From NCBI GenBank assembly GCA_019689775.1, contig JADGGV010000174.1:1-7797 (forward strand): a stretch of DNA of 7,797 nucleotides. The letters are read 5' to 3'. Below the pieces are notes generated by a model. It saw only the letters and a program-made list of their open reading frames with translations, ran no database searches and had not been told where the DNA came from. The translations under genes and the position numbers were made by a program. This document shows, piece by piece, positions 7,401-7,797 of this stretch (the stretch's first letter is position 1; every line of letters starts with the position of its first letter). Origin of the DNA: Gemmatimonadota bacterium. Its GTDB lineage: Bacteria > Gemmatimonadota > Gemmatimonadetes > Longimicrobiales > RSA9.

Positions 7401-7610
7401 CTCCGCCTGCGGCCGATCATGATGACGGCGCTCGTCGCCGCGCTCGGCCTGCTGCCCGCGGCGCTGTCGACCGGCGTCGGCTCCGACTCGCAGCGGCCGT
7501 TCGCGTTGGTGATCGTCGGTGGGCTGGTCTCCCGGCTCTTCATCAGCATCATCCTGATGCCCGTGCTGTACGCGATGGTGGCCCGGCCGGGGGATCGGCT
7601 GAAGGTGTGA
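4455..7610 (+). CDS. czcA: Heavy-metal RND efflux pump (CzcA/CusA family)
   Basis: 1051 residues, full length for the family. The inner-membrane trimer exchanges protons for metal ions and feeds the adaptor-channel duct. Helix 1 is at about 40-57, followed by RLPVDAYPDLSPPLVEITTQWPG and a large periplasmic loop. Helices 2-6 fall within about 365-515, helix 7 at about 550-569, a second large loop follows, and helices 8-12 lie within about 886-1042. Helix 4 carries D419-F-G, D425-G-A and E432-N, matching DFGx3DGAx3VEN; these acids line up with D402, D408 and E415 of Cupriavidus CzcA, the proton path. By my alignment the CusA methionines M573, M623 and M672 are not conserved (about R or nearby M, N and E), which argues against a copper/silver pump. 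The start overlaps the adaptor stop (ATGA) with no good ribosome site, so translation is probably coupled. About 28 residues precede the usual N-terminus. Confidence 0.95.
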   Translation: MSPHGVLPPPELAATEEAQVPAERGSLVNRIVTASLEQRFLVGLLALLVVGVGLWSLSRLPVDAYPDLSPPLVEITTQWPGHAAEEVERLITVPLEVEMNGLPGLKVMRSVSLYGLSSIRLTFQDGTDNYFARQQAFERLRAAELPEGVEPEIDPLFSPSGLVYRYVLESPDRSPMELKNIDDWVISRAYRSVPGVADESGLGGETMQYQVLLDPGRLAGSGLSVRDVADALAASNGNAGGGFYSEGGQFYYVRGLGRLKTLEDIGNVVVAVHDGTPILVKDLGQVVVGAAPRLGQFGFNDRDDAVEGVILLRKGEQTQTVLKAVQEKTKELNEKILPKDVKIRPFYDRSELVHLTEKTVLDNLLRGILLVVVVLIFFLYDVRSGLIVAATIPFALLVAFIFLDLRDIPANLLSIGAIDFGILVDGAVVMVENIHRQLAARAGTSYRIRDVIAEAAAEVDRPIFYAIAIIVAAFLPIYALSGPSGRLFEPMADTTIFALVGSLLATLTLLPVLCAWVLRRGVRERPNRIFEAVKARYERTLDFWMKRPWTTVAASAAIFAASLLILPIIGAEFMPKLDEGALWVRATMPYTISFDESSRIVPEVRRILRSFPEVTVVASEHGRPDDGTDPTGFFNAEFYVGLKPYDEWKGPYHTKAQLIDAISRKLQVFPGITFNFTQPAEDAVDEAETGLKSALDVKVFGPDLAVLEKTGKDIKHVLEGIRGIRHVTVVQELGQPSLTVQIDREKIARYGVNVADINGLIEAAVGGAAVTQVAQGERLYDLVVRLAPQFRGNPQQIGNILVATPGGEQVPLREFADIRVGSGAAFIYRQDNSRFIGVQYSVEGRDLASAVHEAQRAVAEKVRLQPGYRVVWGGEYQEYTASRRQLAIILPLTLLVIFLLLFALYGNVKFPFITVLGVILSAPVGGLLALLVTRTPFSVSSGIGFLALFGVSVQTAVVYISYANELRKSGFDIAQATREAALLRLRPIMMTALVAALGLLPAALSTGVGSDSQRPFALVIVGGLVSRLFISIILMPVLYAMVARPGDRLKV

Positions 7611-7632
7611 GGCCCTGGCGGGCCGATGTCGG

Positions 7633-7671
7633 GGTGGGGATGCGCGGTGGGGATGCGCGGTATGGATGTGC
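7633..7671 (+). repeat. 13-bp tandem repeat, three copies
   Basis: GGTGGGGATGCGC occurs exactly twice in a row (7633-7645 and 7646-7658). A third, degenerate copy GGTATGGATGTGC (7659-7671) differs at three positions. It starts 23 bases after the pump stop. The G-rich unit gives three runs of three or four G on the + strand. Function is unknown; a slippage-born repeat is the simplest reading. Confidence 0.8.
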
Positions 7672-7692
7672 GAAGGCGGTCTCGAACGGAGT

Positions 7693-7709
7693 AATAAGCC
7701 TGGCTTATT
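7693..7709. repeat. AT-rich perfect inverted repeat
   Basis: AATAAGCC (7693-7700) and GGCTTATT (7702-7709) are perfect reverse complements around a single central T. As RNA it would form a 7-bp stem with loop CTG. An 8-base perfect dyad made largely of A/T pairs is out of character for this DNA. Only CGTCGGGG follows, with no T run directly after it, so it is a poor intrinsic terminator. It could be a protein-binding dyad, the edge of a mobile or dispersed repeat, or a bidirectional transcript end. Confidence 0.75.
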
Positions 7710-7797
7710 CGTCGGGGCGTAGTAGGACCGTTTTGCACGTGAAGTGGGCAAGCTGAGCCAGGGCGAGAGCGGTCGGGCCGGGATTTCTCGGACAGGC

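Larger units (their letters stand above)
7611..7797. other. Gene-free tail after the pump gene
   Basis: No supported gene starts here before the right edge. The stretch holds a 13-bp tandem repeat (7633-7671), an AT-rich perfect inverted repeat (7693-7709), and GGACCGTTTT at 7725-7734 with a short T run. Base composition drops visibly in A+T-rich patches compared with the coding region. The final 40 bases show nothing I can name. Confidence 0.5.

Noticed and set aside
7693..7734. Intrinsic terminator for the efflux operon
   Set aside because: The hairpin at 7693-7709 is followed by CGTCGGGG, and the T run at 7731-7734 is 21 bases further on and only four long.
4374..7751. A 1125-codon open frame on the minus strand covering the whole pump gene, and a similar one on the + strand in another frame
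   Set aside because: Very GC-rich coding DNA leaves few stops in other frames. The products are Arg/Ala/Asp/Gln-rich low-complexity strings with no domain, while the + strand frame 4455-7610 is a complete RND pump.
7739..7756. Start of a new gene at GTG 7739
   Set aside because: The frame meets TGA after five codons.
1..7797. CRISPR array, tRNA, rRNA, transposase or phage genes
   Set aside because: No spaced direct repeats, no tRNA or rRNA-like stretch, and no open frame resembling a transposase, integrase or phage protein was seen.

Overview
The window is very GC-rich (I estimate about 70% or more by eye) and reads entirely on the + strand. A tripartite inner-membrane / periplasm / outer-membrane metal efflux system implies a Gram-negative, two-membrane bacterium. 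The composition would suit lineages such as Gemmatimonadota, Myxococcota, Acidobacteriota or high-GC Proteobacteria. Nothing in the sequence fixes the phylum, and I do not name one.

Layout: (1) 2-340 is the 3' end of an unrecognised gene cut by the left edge. (2) About 467-1225 is a YqjF/DUF2071-family protein, apparently independent of what follows. (3) 1226-1517 is a non-coding, hairpin-rich gap. (4) 1518-1886 encodes a small exported protein whose mature part is rich in His and Cys. (5) 1887-2045 is a gap holding a cluster of four short GC hairpins. (6) 2046-3341, 3331-4458 and 4455-7610 form a tight, overlapping czcC-czcB-czcA type operon: outer-membrane channel, periplasmic adaptor lipoprotein, and RND proton-driven pump. 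(7) 7611-7797 is a gene-free tail with a 13-bp tandem repeat and an AT-rich perfect palindrome.

How it works together: the pump uses the proton gradient to move metal ions from the periplasm or cytoplasm into the adaptor-channel conduit and out of the cell. The transmembrane helix 4 signature fits DFGx3DGAx3VEN of divalent-cation heavy-metal RND pumps (CzcA/CnrA/NccA type). The three methionines that define copper/silver pumps (CusA) are not conserved, so export of Zn/Co/Cd/Ni-like ions is the better guess. The small His/Cys protein just upstream occupies the place often held by periplasmic metal-binding helpers or sensors in such operons. It is the least described component here.

No metal-responsive regulator, two-component system or P-type ATPase lies in the window, and I found no convincing promoter. 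Most of the window is a recognisable, ordinary efflux operon. The points worth a second look are the small protein, the hairpin cluster behind it, and the two repeat structures after the pump gene.
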